A stretch of DNA of 64,000 bases from Sapria himalayana (lineage: Eukaryota > Streptophyta > Magnoliopsida > Malpighiales > Rafflesiaceae): positions 5,523,890-5,587,889 of the forward strand of contig JAREIK010000801.1 in assembly GCA_029783825.1 (NCBI GenBank). Reading direction: 5' to 3'. The position numbers were made by a program, and so were the translations under genes. The notes beneath the pieces were generated by a model, which did not search any database, had not been told where the DNA came from, and saw only the letters and a list, made by a program, of their open reading frames with translations. Shown here in pieces: positions 51,067 through 63,594 of this stretch; the first letter of the stretch is position 1, and each line of letters begins with the position of its first letter.

Positions 51067-51399
51067 AATCTTAGAGCATAGAAGTATAGAAAAAAAAAAT
51101 TATTAAAAAAAAATCATTAATTTTTAATACTTTTTTATAAAAAAATAATGATTTTCCCCAATGATTTTATATTATGGTTAATAAAATCATGATTTTATGC
51201 TCCATAATATAAAAATAATATAAAAATAATTAATTCTAAATTTTATATTATGGTTAATAAAATCATTATTTTTATAATAGAGCATCCTCAACACCATAAC
51301 ATAAAATCATGATTAATAAAAAAAGTGTTGTAATAGAATTGATCCATAAAATCATTATTTTTTTAATATTATTTTATATTAGAATTGCATCAAATCTTA
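51067..51399. mobile_element. AT-rich MITE-like insertion next to the Harbinger-like end
   Basis: It contains the GAGCATCCTCAACACCATAA motif and several inverted words (TAATAAAATCATGATTTTA). It is bounded on both sides by the phrase CAAATCTTAGAGCAT (51061-51075 and 51391-51405), which could be a nested-insertion duplication. Family uncertain. Confidence 0.4.
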
Positions 51400-52641
51400 G
51401 AGCATCTCCAAGAGACTCGCTAAACACCTCGGTTTAGGTATTTTAGCGAGATTTTGTCCAAACACCAACTATAATAAGTTCTCCAACCGCTTAGCTATTA
51501 TACATTTCATTGGATTCACTAGCTTGATATAGTAATCATTCCTTCCTCGCTAGACGCATCACCTTTCACGTTTTTTTAGAACAGTACCTCTCAATTTCCG
51601 GTAATCTTTGTTTTTTTAGAGCATCATTGTTCGTATTTGTTTAGCTATTGTGAGGGTTTTATTTCGGCAAAAAACAATATGGTTCGGAATTTTTTTTTTT
51701 TTGGTTTGGCATTGTTTCGATATTCATGATTCATCTTCAATTTTTGTTTTTAGTTTCGATTGCCATTACATTAACTTGATTTGTTGCACGAAAAAAGATT
51801 CCATTCAAGGAAATAAAGAAATATCGTGCAACAAAAATATTTTTTCTGTTTACGATATATGATTCTTCCACTTATTATGCAAGGAAAACTTATTTTCGTT
51901 GCATGAAAACTTGATTTCGTTGCACGAAAACATGATTTCATGCAATGAAATCAAGATACGTTGTACGATTTTTTATTTCTTGACTTTTCGTGCAGCATAT
52001 TTTGATATCTTGAAATTTAATAAAATTTTAAAAGTTTTTTTTTTATTTTTCAATTCAGCTCATTTTTTGTAAATAGAAATTTGAGTTTTCAATCCAGCTC
52101 AAATAATTTTATAATTTTTTTAAAGTATAATTGATGGATTTATCCTTAAAATTTTAAAATTATACATCAATAGTGTGTGTGTTTGTGTGTGTGTTGTTTT
52201 TGTTTTTTTTTTGTGTTTGTGTATGTGATTGTATGTGTGCTTGTGTGTGTGATTATGTGTGTGGTTGTGTGTGTGATTGTGTTTGTGATTGTGTGTGTGG
52301 TTGTGTGCGTGATTGTGTGTGTGGTTGTGTGTGTGATTGTGTGTGTGATAGTGTGCGTGATTGTGTGCGTGATTGTGTGTGTGTGTGCTTGTGTGTGAGT
52401 GTATGTGTGGTTATATAATACTTAGCAAATCCAACTAATAGTAGTTTAATCGTGATGATATGATATTTTATATATTATTTCAAAAATTATTTTTTAAAAT
52501 TAGTTAAAGTTAGTTGAAGTTAATAGCTAAAATAGATATGATTATTGGAGTTAACTTAAAAAAGTAAGTTGCTAAAATAGATAATACAATATTATAATAA
52601 TTTTTGAGTATCATTTTTAGAAATCATTATTGGAGATGATC
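51400..52641. mobile_element. Non-autonomous PIF/Harbinger-like element
   Basis: The left end GAGCATCTCCAAGAG pairs with a right end whose reverse complement is GATCATCTCCAATAATG. Both are flanked by TTA (51397-51399 and 52642-52644), the 3-bp target typical of PIF/Harbinger elements. The element is 1242 bp and has no transposase frame. It contains poly-T, repeats of CGTGCAACGAAA words (51780-51970) and a TG-rich minisatellite. Confidence 0.65.
52163..52412. repeat. TG-rich minisatellite with 12-bp unit
   Basis: Units of the type GTGATTGTGTGT or GTGGTTGTGTGT repeat at a 12-bp period across about 52225-52380, flanked by plain TG runs. The two overlapping plus-strand frames (Cys/Val rich) are repeat translations, not genes. 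Confidence 0.93.
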
Positions 52642-54793
52642 TTAAATATGAATGTAAGCCAATGATTATTATACATTACCCACACACACACACATGCATA
52701 TTTTTAAAAACTATATAAAAATCGTTACATTTATAAATATTTTTTGAAGGCACATTTTAATAAATTTGTTTTATTTGTTTGGGTCACATAATATAAGGTT
52801 AATTTCAGATTTAACATAATAAAGTATAAATATTTTGATCGTTTGTATAGTTTTTAATAAATATTAAATTTTTTGTTTATTATTTATAAATATTTTATAA
52901 TTTAAACACCGAAAAGAAGTATGAAAATAATTCAGTATGCTTTTTTTGATTGCGTCGTGCCCAAATAAAGTTGGAATGAGATTTTTACTTACCTTTTGGG
53001 TTGGGTATGATTAAAAATTATTCCTATTTAAATAATCTGCCGTCCCTTTTTTCTTACGTCTCGTCACCAATTGATATTTATGCGAGTAACCAACATTATA
53101 ATTCGTATAATATGACAGTCTTGATGACGTAGACATTTTTTTTAATGGTCAAGACTTGATTTTGATTTACCTTGTTATTTTAATTTTAATGTTTTTTAAC
53201 TCGTTATACTCGTCTATTTCTTTAGCACTTTTTCCTTACCCTTGTAAAATATCTGGTTCTAAATTGTCACCCTCGTATTATAATTTGTCTTACTAAAAAT
53301 ATCATACTCTTCAGACATGGCACGATGTTATTTATTATCTTTGATCTCTTGGGTTTGATGATCTACACCATTATGTTAATTGGGTGTGAATTTAGTTTGG
53401 TATTTGGTTTGAATATTATTTGACTTAGTAACCATGGCGTGGGTTGGTTTTTTGGGATTTGTGTGGGCTTAGATTGGATGATGAGTGATGGGAAGCTGCT
53501 GCATGTGGAAAACCTACTTTTTTGCTAACAAAATATCTTAGGTTGAGATTGAGTAACCAGAGCATTGAGACAACATCTAAAGAATACTTTGGATGTTTTG
53601 GTAGGGTGGTGGTAATGAGGAGCATGTATGTATGTCTACAACTACATAAACCACAGCTGGATGAGAGCCTATACTACATACTAATTCTAATATTTGTTTT
53701 GATAAATAGAGCCATGAGAGGTTGTCGATGGAAGTAACAAAATATTAGAATCTCAATATTATCAAAATACTTATCCTAGATATTTCTATGAACAAGTGCA
53801 AGAATATGGTTACAAAAATTGTTAATCTTGGCTAGAAGTGAAACATGGTAAATATTAACAAAATATTTCATCATAATGTTGGGATCCTAGATATCTCAAA
53901 GAACAAAAGGAAATATGTGATTACTAATTATTGATCCTAGAAGTGGGACAAGATAATAGTTTCTTAAGTGATGTGCAAAACACTAAAATATAAGATAACT
54001 AGCAGAATACAGATTTGTCAAAAGAATGAAGTTGGAACATGACTCCAATCATAGTGCTACTAGATTGGTGATACAACATAAAAGCAATAGGTAGGCACAT
54101 CGGTGACTATGTCAACACATAGATACCTATAACTTCATGACCTAATACCAATTCTCTTCATAAAAGCTAAATCCTGAAAATCATAATGAGATAGAAAAAA
54201 CATTACTTTATAATTAAGTTATTGTCACTTGATTATTTGACAATAAATTAAATGGAAATTCATGAATATGAAAAGTAAAGGATAACGAAAAATTGGAATT
54301 CAATGACGTGCTATCTTTTCTTACAATATTAAATTTAGATCCATCAATTAAAGTTATACAAGATTTTGTTAGTTGTCTTAAGATTACTAAGCAAAACTTT
54401 ATCATTAACAGTGGTGTGGACATCTTGAATCAGTACACCAATTAAAATAAGAATGAGATGAAACAAGACAATTACCTAAATGAAAAGTTCAAGTTGTGTT
54501 CTCTAATAGAGAGGATGAGTTACAATAAGGATTTGATAGTATACCTTCATGAGTAGATGTAATTGTAATGTAGGAGGTCATTGCAAGTGAGGGCTCATAG
54601 GCAACTTGGTTAGGTGAACTTGGCTTACCAAATTTCAGCTAACATTTCTATAGAAGGTGATTCACTTTCTGATAATTATGACAATCTCTTCTCTCCTACT
54701 TCACCCAAATCATGGTTGACTTTCCTCTCCAAAATAAGCTAATCTAATTTTGAAAATATACTTGTTGTAGATTCATGAGCAACAACTATAGGC
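52642..54793. other. AT-rich spacer without a supportable gene
   Basis: I see no intact coding sequence. A short CA run is at about 52680-52695. The segment 54.2-54.78 kb has the feel of decayed retroelement coding sequence and ends in a phrase reading VDS-stop-AT, reminiscent of a copia protease DSGAT, but this alone is insufficient. Confidence 0.5.
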
Positions 54794-56065
54794 TTGTTAT
54801 TCTTTTTGTCTTACAATGTATATGTATGTATGTGTTTGTATATATGTATATATATAACACACACATACAATATGTATATATCTATTCTAAAAAGTAATAT
54901 ATTTTCATGTAATATATATTACATATGGCATTATATCATGCATATGTATAACATTATTTATGTATATATTATTATTTATAATTAGTACACAACACATATG
55001 TATAATTTATATATGTGTATATATATATCTATGTATATAGATAGATGTATATATGTATAGTATATATCTATACATGTTTATATACATATATGATATATAT
55101 ACTATATATGCATACACCCACACACACAGACACACACTACAAATACCATACGTGTATATATGTATTGATATATGTATATGTATCAAATATATATCTATAA
55201 CACTGCATATATGTAGATTGTTTATTTGTACTTGGACAAATACGATATCATATTAATACACACACACACACACACATACATACTACATATATATTGACAT
55301 ACAATTTATATATATATTTTTGAGGTGTAAGTGTAGATATATACACTAATATATATCAATATTATTTTTAATGCAATTTAACATATATAGTTATATGCAT
55401 AGCAACACACACACACACACACGTCTATATATATTTATTTGTTTATATATTAAATAAAGTAATATATATGTGTGTGTGTCTATATACACAAACTTATATA
55501 TTATATATAAGTAGACGTGTATATATTTATATATGGGCACATTTATGATATATAGGATATATATATATATATATATGGACACACACACACACACACATAT
55601 AAATAAGTAATTATATAAGTATATATATGGACATATATTATTTCTATATTATCATATATGTGTATAAATATATATATACTGATATAAATAAATATTAAAT
55701 TCATTCCAATTTAACATATAGAATTGTGTATAGAAATATATATAAATACACACATACATATATACATATATACATGTCTATATATGTATATATCGATATG
55801 TTTATATATTAAAGTATTATATATGTCTATATACATAACTTATTTTTATTATCTATATATGTGTATCTATATATATTAATTTGTATAGAAAGTCACACAT
55901 GTATATTGAAGAGTATATATATCTACTTATATATATTGCTTCAATATATCTATGAATAGGCATATAAGTAGAGACTCACAGACACACACACACTCCTATA
56001 TTTGTATAGATACATTTCTTGAATTTCTATCTACACACACACACACAAGTATATATATGTGTGTG
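54794..56065. repeat. CA/TG and TATA microsatellite cluster
   Basis: Numerous CA runs (for example 55258-55276, 55405-55422, 55578-55597 and 56033-56047) lie in TATATGTATATA-rich sequence, very like 1-2290. The small frames on both strands are repeat translations. Confidence 0.9.
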
Positions 56066-56089
56066 TGTGTCTACTTTTATATGCATTAA

Positions 56090-56720
56090 TTTGTATAGAA
56101 AAATTATATTTGTTTTTAAAAATGTTTGTCAAAAACAAATTTCATTAACGTACACTATACACAATAACAATATCTTAACATGTGTTATGATATGCAAAAA
56201 AAAAAGTTTTCAAAATTTTTGTTAAAAACAAATTTTATTAATGTACATGCTTTCAAGAATGTGCATTATGATTTCTTAAAAAATCAGTATGTACAAAAAA
56301 TTTTGTTAATTCTTTTAAAATATATTGTTAAATCAAATTTTATTAGGCACATATAAATAACTCAATATGTATTTCTTCTAAAAACAAATTTTTGTAAAAA
56401 AAATTTCATTGTGTATATAAATATTTGAACATGTGTTTTTGTGTAAGATAGTTTTTATTAAGTGTATATAAATATATAAACATGTGTTTTTGTTAAAATT
56501 AATTTTTTTATATAAATTTTATTTAAGTACATATAGATTTATGAACATGTGTTTTTGTTCAAAACAAATTTTGATCAAAAATGAATTTCATTAAGCGTAT
56601 ATAAATATCTTGGCATGAATTTTTTTTTTTAAAAAATTTCATTAAGTGTATATAAATATCTCTTTTTGTTGAAAACATATTTTAGTTAAAAATAATTATC
56701 ATTAATACAAATAATATCAT
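56090..56720. repeat. Degenerate tandem repeat, unit about 55-65 bp
   Basis: Recurring blocks of TTTTTGTTAAAAACAAATTT, then TTTCATTAAGTGTATATAAATAT, then GAACATGTG occur at least eight times with variable spacing. Each block has a partly self-complementary AAAACAAATTT core. No coding content. Confidence 0.75.
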
Positions 56721-56749
56721 TACAATTTTATATTCAAAATTTGGATAGA

Positions 56750-57740
56750 AAAAAAAAGTATCAGCTTGGATATGTGAGATAAGTATGTCATTGGACACAC
56801 TATTATGGTCTGATAATAAGAAAGTATCAATTTTTCTAACCTTAATATTTGAGATAAACCTATGTGTGAAAACCTGAGATTAAAGTAAGTTTAATCATTA
56901 TAAGTATGAAACTTATGAAACCAAAAGCATAATGTACTTATGATAAATCTATCATGCATTTTCTAAATGAACTAATAACATGTGATATTAGTGTTAAATA
57001 AAATATCTAACCTAAAAGTTTCATTATAGTGTGTGAGTTATATGTTAGCCATAGCAAATTATGATGGATAAGTCATGGAGTAATGTAAGAGAAGACAATC
57101 TATATGTCGGTGATAGCCATATGAGACAATTTCTTTTCTATGATTTTTATTGTTGAGATTTATAGGAAGATATATATTAATTATTATAAGTATGTTGATT
57201 ATTAAGCTGAAAGTGGTAACATATTTATTCTAATATTATCTTGCATCTTTAAGACATTATAAATTGTAGAATAGGAGTATATATTTGAACTAATGGTCAA
57301 GATAATTTGATGAATTACCTAAAAGAAGTAGATGTTTCAATGACCCATAAATAGAACAATATATTGCTTTAGTGCTGGAATATCAAGGGGACAACTATGA
57401 GAAAATCATATTTGGTTGTGATAATCCAAGGATGAAAATCACCTTATATGCCAAGAGGTTACTTAAAAATTAAAGTTTATTGCGAAAGAAATATCTCATA
57501 CACACACAAAAATGTCAATCCTAGAGTCTAAGAATATTTTCAAAATTAAAGTTTATTGCTCATTTGCAACTACCAACTCAATTCCAATGAGATTGTTTTA
57601 CAATTTTATTATGCTACATAATTTTATTGGTTAGATAGTATGCTAAAAACTCATAGGCAAGGATATCTACTACAAATTTATTATAATGCCTAATTTTATT
57701 GGTTAGACAATATTTCAAAAACCTTTTTGCCAGAATATCT
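56750..57740. repeat. Dispersed repeat family R2, copy d
   Basis: About 56.86-57.47 kb matches 41.12-41.79 kb in direct orientation. It is also the inverse of parts of 58.1-58.7 kb: AGTATGTTGATTATTAAGCTGAAAG here is matched in reverse by CTTTCAACTTTGTAACCACCATACT near 58.55 kb. It therefore forms a large imperfect foldback with copy a. Confidence 0.55.
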
Positions 57741-60240
57741 TATTAATATAGGTCCACAAGTTTATGGATCATACAAGTAATAAAAGAGACTTTTATCAAT
57801 ATATTGATCCCATTAAAACTATATTTGTGGCTCAATTATAAAAGAGTGAAACAATTCAATTCTACTAAAATAGATATTTTAGATTGTAAGTCAACCTTAT
57901 GTCAATGAGTTTGTTTATTTAATTTATGTCATATATATTCAAATTAGTTCATATTATATTATATTTTGATATAAAATAAAGGTTGGATTATTGTGGAATG
58001 ACTTATTTCCCTAATTACATACAAAATAGTTATCATCATTGAGTCCATTCTAATGGTAGTCTCCTCATAGTCATTCCCTCAAGACAATATCACCAAGACA
58101 ATATATCATCCTTGCTTGAGAGTTATTCATAATCTCATACCTTTTAAAAAATTCATCAACTATCCTTGATGGTTTATTTATATGTACACTATTATTTTCT
58201 AGTCTTATATATCATAAACATCAAGAATTATCATGATTTATAAGTATTTATACTTTTAACTTTATAAGTATCATACTAACACAAATGATATATATTTCTC
58301 TCAAGTTTCACTAATGAAAACAATACGAGTGAAAGAAACTCATAAGAGATATCACCACTGTATAAGTAATAATATATTTGCACATATCCTAAGTATTGCC
58401 TATCACTATCCTCTTCATTGATAATGCAACTGACACATTAAAGATGAAACTATTAGGATAACATTCTATATAACTTCCATCTTAATTAAGAACTAGTTCT
58501 TTTAACATATATATGTACAATATATTAATAGGTAAAAGTATTAATACTTTCAACTTTGTAACCACCATACTCATAATGATTAATATATACAAATATTGGA
58601 TTTTAACTTATAGATTTATCTCATACATCATAGTCGAAAGGGCTGTCACTTCATTCATAACATATGTGTAAGTGAGTCTTATAGTTTACCTCTCACTTTC
58701 CATTATGACATGTTCGCATAAACCTATTGATAGCTAAAAACCTAGTTCTAGTTCTATTTAATCACATATCCATCAATATCCATAACATAATATAAATGAA
58801 ACACATTCAATAATGTAAAACAATTTTCACATCACATAAACCAAGTACAAATCCTAACCCACATGCTATTTTGATAAAAATTATCGAATCTACTCTAGAT
58901 AGAGGGGGTTTGTGAGTCACCTTTTTACTCTCGGGACTAGAATTAAGCCTTGCATCCCTTGCTTCCTTGCGGAGCCCCTATAGAGTGCAAAATTTGTTCC
59001 CAGGGTTTGGTAGTCGAATCATGGCTTTTCTTGTTATATAGAGGAAGAAGAAGAATAGAAAGATCCTTTATAATTTCTATTTCTTTCTCATTTTTACTCA
59101 AGAAATTCTACATTACTTTGAGTAAGAAGTCGTGGCTTTCAGAAGAAATTCATCATTTTGGTCTTCATATCTTAAGCTCAAAATCATGACTCTAGAAGGT
59201 AGTTGTGATTCTATAGTGTATCATAATCTTTCTATAGCACAAAGTCATGACATTAGGTAATGACCATGACATAGGCCTACTGTCTCTATAACAAAAATGT
59301 GTAGTATTGGGAATTGGCCTTGGCTTTGTGTGTTTCCCTTTTTTGTTCTTCATACAAGGCTTTGATGCTGGGAATGATCGTGATATTGTGAATGGCCTCT
59401 CATATAATAATAATAATAATAATACTACTAATAATAATATACTACAATGCTAGGAATGACCACAATATTGGCATTGATCTTTTTTGATTACCATATGATC
59501 ATGGTATTGGAAAAAAGTAATGACATTAATAATGTCTCTCATGTCTCAAGTATTTGTGGTGTTGTAAGTGATTGCAACATTGGCCTTTAATTTTTTCATA
59601 TATCATATTATCATGCTGCTTCAAAGATGTTATGACACTAACAATTACCATGAATATAAAAGTTATGGATTTTTTTTGTCTTGAGGATAAAAGTCATAGC
59701 ATTGGGAATTGACCGCGCTCGAGCAATATGATCTATATTCATGTCACAAAAGTCACACTACTAGATAATTGTCATGGCTTTTGCCTGAGTAGTTTTGGCT
59801 TTTTAATTTTCTATAACTCAAAAGGCATGGCTTAATAAAAAGGGATGACTCTTACCTAAGATTATTAAGTCATATTTAAGATAAAGCCATGATACTAAGA
59901 TGTGATCATACCTTTTAAAAATAGTAGGATACTTGGTTGTTATGACATAAAATTAATATCATAACTATTTAAATTTTATAAGATAAGAATAATTGTGACT
60001 TCATGATAATACTAGAGCCACAAAAAATATATTGCACTATTAAAGAATTCTGCTAAAGAGTTGATAGGTTCATGATGTACAAAGATTGTAATGACCAATC
60101 AAGTAGAATTTTAGCTAAGAGTCAATACCAAAACAATGTGAGACTATAATATATCCTTCAAACAATACCTCCAAAAATCTATTAATTTCACAACTATTCA
60201 TTAAAATCTATCAAAACTCCAAAATCATGAAATTGAATTA
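57741..60240. repeat. Dispersed repeat family R2, copy a
   Basis: It shares order and wording with 60241-61843: GTTATCATCATTRAG, TCTTTTAGAAAACTCATCAACT, ATATATTTCTCTC / ATATACTTCCCTCC, GAGTGMAAAG, and the TCATGACTT-motif stretch at 59.1-59.8 kb. The far end matches 50.64-51.07 kb. There is no recognisable protein. The frame at 58950-59189 has no family signature. GC content rises briefly at 58.90-58.99 kb. An ATAATA microsatellite sits at 59405-59440. Confidence 0.55.
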
Positions 60241-61843
60241 TGAACAATATCTCACCAACAAGCTTCCATAAATATATGAGTCATACAAGTAGTCAAGAGG
60301 TATTTCATTAAGATATCAATCCTGCAAAGAGTTTTTCAATAGTTCAGTCAACTTATAGTAAGACAACTTAATTCTAGTATAGAATATAATTAGGAATTTT
60401 AGTATGACTCATAGATCTTAGGTTTTCTCTACTTGATTCATATGATGCATATTCTAATTATTCATACTATATTGAGTATGGATACATAATAAATGTTGGA
60501 TATTTGTTAGAATTCCCATTTGCACTAATGGAATAAAAGGTGGTTATCATCATTAAGCTCATACCCATAATGGTCTCATCATAATTCTTCCTTGGTACTT
60601 TAACACCAAAATAATAAATCATCCATACATGAGGGTCATTCATTAGTCCATTATCTTTTAGAAAACTCATCAACTGCCAATGTTGAATGCCTTATATGTA
60701 CATTCTTATTCTCAAGCCTTATATGCAATAAAAACCATGAACTATTGTGATTTAAAAGTATATTTACTTTTAGTTTCATAAGAAACATAATTACACAATT
60801 AATATATACTTCCCTCCAATATTACTTGTGAGAACTATATGAGTGAAAGTAACTCAAAAAACTATCACTACCTTATGAGTCATAACCACTTGTCCATGTC
60901 ATGTGTATTAGGTATCACCATCCTCTAGAATGAAGATGCTACTCACACACTAAAGCTAAACCCAACTTTAGGGTTTAGCTTTTATTTTGTGTCATTTTCT
61001 TGCTCATGGATCTCCTAAGGAGTGCAAAAACTTTTCCTAATGTTGTTGTTGTGCATTGCTTTGGTCTAGAGGAGTTGAGAAGGAATCAAATTTGGGGATC
61101 TTTTGGTCACCTCTCTTCTTTTTACTTTTATTCTTCATAAATCTAACACTTATCCAAGTAGAGAGTCATGACTTTCAAAAGATTCCATGACTTTTGCCTT
61201 TGCCTATTGAGCTTGAGGTTGTGGTTTTGGAAAGTGTCTATAACTTTTGATGCCTCCTAATCTTTCTGCTACATGAAGTTGTAATGCTAGAAAGTGTGTC
61301 TATGACTTGTGCATTTTGACTCGGTAGCACAAAGTCGCAACTCTGTGTGTGAACTATGATTTTGATCTTTCTTTTGTATCATATAGTCATAACACTACAA
61401 AGTGGGCATGATTTTACCATTGGCTCACTCATTCATTAAATGTCTATGGCATTGGGAATGGCAGCAATTTCTGCTTTAGTCTTACTTGTTCATTAAATGG
61501 TCATGACACTGGAATAGTTGTGATGTTGGCTATGACATTTCTTGTCAATGAAATGGCCACAACATTACAAACAACAATGGCTTTAGGCTTGGTTATTCTT
61601 GTTAATCAAATGGTCACGGTGCTAGGAAGCGACCATGGCTTCAAAAATTATTTCGTACATCTAAGTCATAGCTTTGTTTGCTCTTGAGGGCAAGAGTTAT
61701 GACCTTGTAAGTGGATATGCTTGAGTAGTGCTCTCTATAAAATTATGTGTCCAAACATTATGACTTTAGAAAATTGTGGTGACTTTTACTTGAGCTGTTT
61801 TGGCTCTATAATTTTCTATATACTAAAAAATGTGGCATTGGGA
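60241..61843. repeat. Dispersed repeat family R2, copy b (direct tandem with copy a)
   Basis: Direct repeat of copy a with many substitutions and small indels, truncated at its right end by hAT copy F. The 60.93-61.7 kb part is the inverse of 40.4-41.1 kb. It carries a string of TCATGACTTTGGC-like motifs every 40-70 bp. Confidence 0.55.
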
Positions 61844-63594
61844 CAAAGGTGTCAAACGGGTCGTGCCTAGCTGGCATGACCTATTTTTTTGATGGCCCAC
61901 TCGGGCCACCATACCGTGCCTGGAATGACATGGAACAAGATTTGTTTCGTGTCTGCCACGACACAAATCAAAAAGGGTAGGACTGACACGACCCAACTGG
62001 CCCGAGTCTACTAGATTTGAGATGGTTCATGCCAGGCCTTGGAGATTTCTTGCCAAGTTATGCCTGGATGTGTCATTTCATGCCTATTCAAAATCAAGTC
62101 ATCTCTAATTCTTAATATTATTAATTTCAATACAAAATTAAATAAATATAATAAAAAAAACAAAATTATAATCACAAGTCACAACTCACAAAAAAAATAA
62201 ATATTATAAATCTAAATCATTTCATAATATAATACAAGTAGAAAATAATAATGAAAGCTAAAAAATTAATATATCAATGATCAATCCTATAAGAGTCTGA
62301 TATTATCACAAGTTGTAGGCTCAATCTCAGTTCTCATCAAAGTCCTATGAATCATCAACTACCACCAACTCCTCCGCTCTTGTTATAGTTGTAGTATGAT
62401 CCTGGATGCCTAATTTCGAATCCTCCTAATTCTTCATGCATGCTAATGCTTCAACAATATGTAGTCACAATCTTGATCTCCTATATGACATCATATTAAC
62501 TGCAATAGAAAAAGAAAACTCTGATGCTCTGCTCGATACTGTAGAAGTTAGTAGATCTCATGTCATCTTGAATAGCACGAGATAGGTGAACTCATATAAT
62601 ATCCACCATTATAAAATATCAAGGTTCTTGTTATTGACATGTAATAGGATTAAGTAGTAATCAGTATCTAAGTACCGAGACAACTCAATCTTATTTGATG
62701 GTCCACCCCATCATTTCCCCCTTGCTAACTAAATGGAGAAGTCATCATCTTTGAATATAGTATTCATGTATAAACTTGAAGCCTAGCTACTACTACCACC
62801 ATACCTAGTATCATGGTATGTAAATAGATCAATCAACTTCTTGTGAATGAACCCTTTAAGTTTGTGTTCCTAGTTCATGCATGAAGATATGTATGTAAAA
62901 ATATTCTCTACCCTTTTCACCTTAACCATAAGGTTTATGTATGCAACCAGATAGTAAAGAGATAGAATGATGAACTAGTACTTTAAGTATTTGGTTTTCA
63001 TCTCAATAGTCATATCACTAAATGTCGGGTCATCTCTAAACTTCTTAAACATGCTACTAATGTTGCATATGTAGCTGAGTGCAATATAAGTCGCGAGAAC
63101 ATAAACCGAAGAACAAATGTTCATCATGTCAAATAAAATCTTCCGAATTTTCATAAATGAAATTGTTATATCTCAGTTAGTATCATCAATAATAAGTTTG
63201 TCACTCTTACTATTGATGTAGTCAGATATCACACACTCATATCCAACATTTGATTCCAACATAAGTTTTATGTAATTCCAACAGTGTCTCACATCTGATT
63301 GGAATTTCTTTTTCTTTAGACTAACAGACAAATAAAGATTACCAAATTCATATTGCCTATAAGGCAGTTAAAGAAACTTTAGTGATTATACATATTTTTT
63401 CTAAAGTAGGGGAAACAACCTTTAACCCCACTTATACTATGAGTTTAAAGATGTGACATGTATATCTAACATGGAAAATCTTTCCTAATAGCCCGTCTCT
63501 AATGGTACTAACAAATATATTAATAACTACTCTATGTTTATATGTGTTATGGAATGTGATACTATGTATTTTATATTGAATATTATATTCTCAA
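61844..63594 (-). mobile_element. hAT copy F, 3' portion up to a nested insertion
   Basis: The left end CAAAGGTGTCAAACGGG is a variant of the family terminus. It is followed by the GC-rich 3' end (61.86-62.05 kb, with an imperfect version of the family hairpin) and the transposase C-terminal part on the minus strand. Similarity to copy A continues to the equivalent of about 21230, where the sequence switches abruptly at ATTCTCAA (63587-63594) into the terminus of another hAT copy. The remainder presumably lies beyond the window. Confidence 0.9.
62330..63594 (-). pseudogene. hAT transposase C-terminal half, copy F
   Basis: Broken minus-strand frames follow copy A from just after its second catalytic Asp region to the C terminus. 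The acidic tail is near 62.34-62.39 kb, the dimerisation segment near 62.5-62.6 kb, and the RCICNISS-equivalent near 63.05 kb. At 63173-63175 the codon equivalent to the copy A stop is TGA, another single-base change from TGG. Many stops and indels. Confidence 0.88.

Noticed and set aside
52173..52418. Cys/Val-rich frames of 73-81 residues resembling a cysteine-rich peptide
   Set aside because: Purely the 12-bp TG repeat in two frames; no signal peptide or non-repeat sequence.
54740..54793. Possible copia protease motif reading VDS-stop-AT
   Set aside because: A five-residue match with a stop in it, and no supporting gag or integrase nearby.
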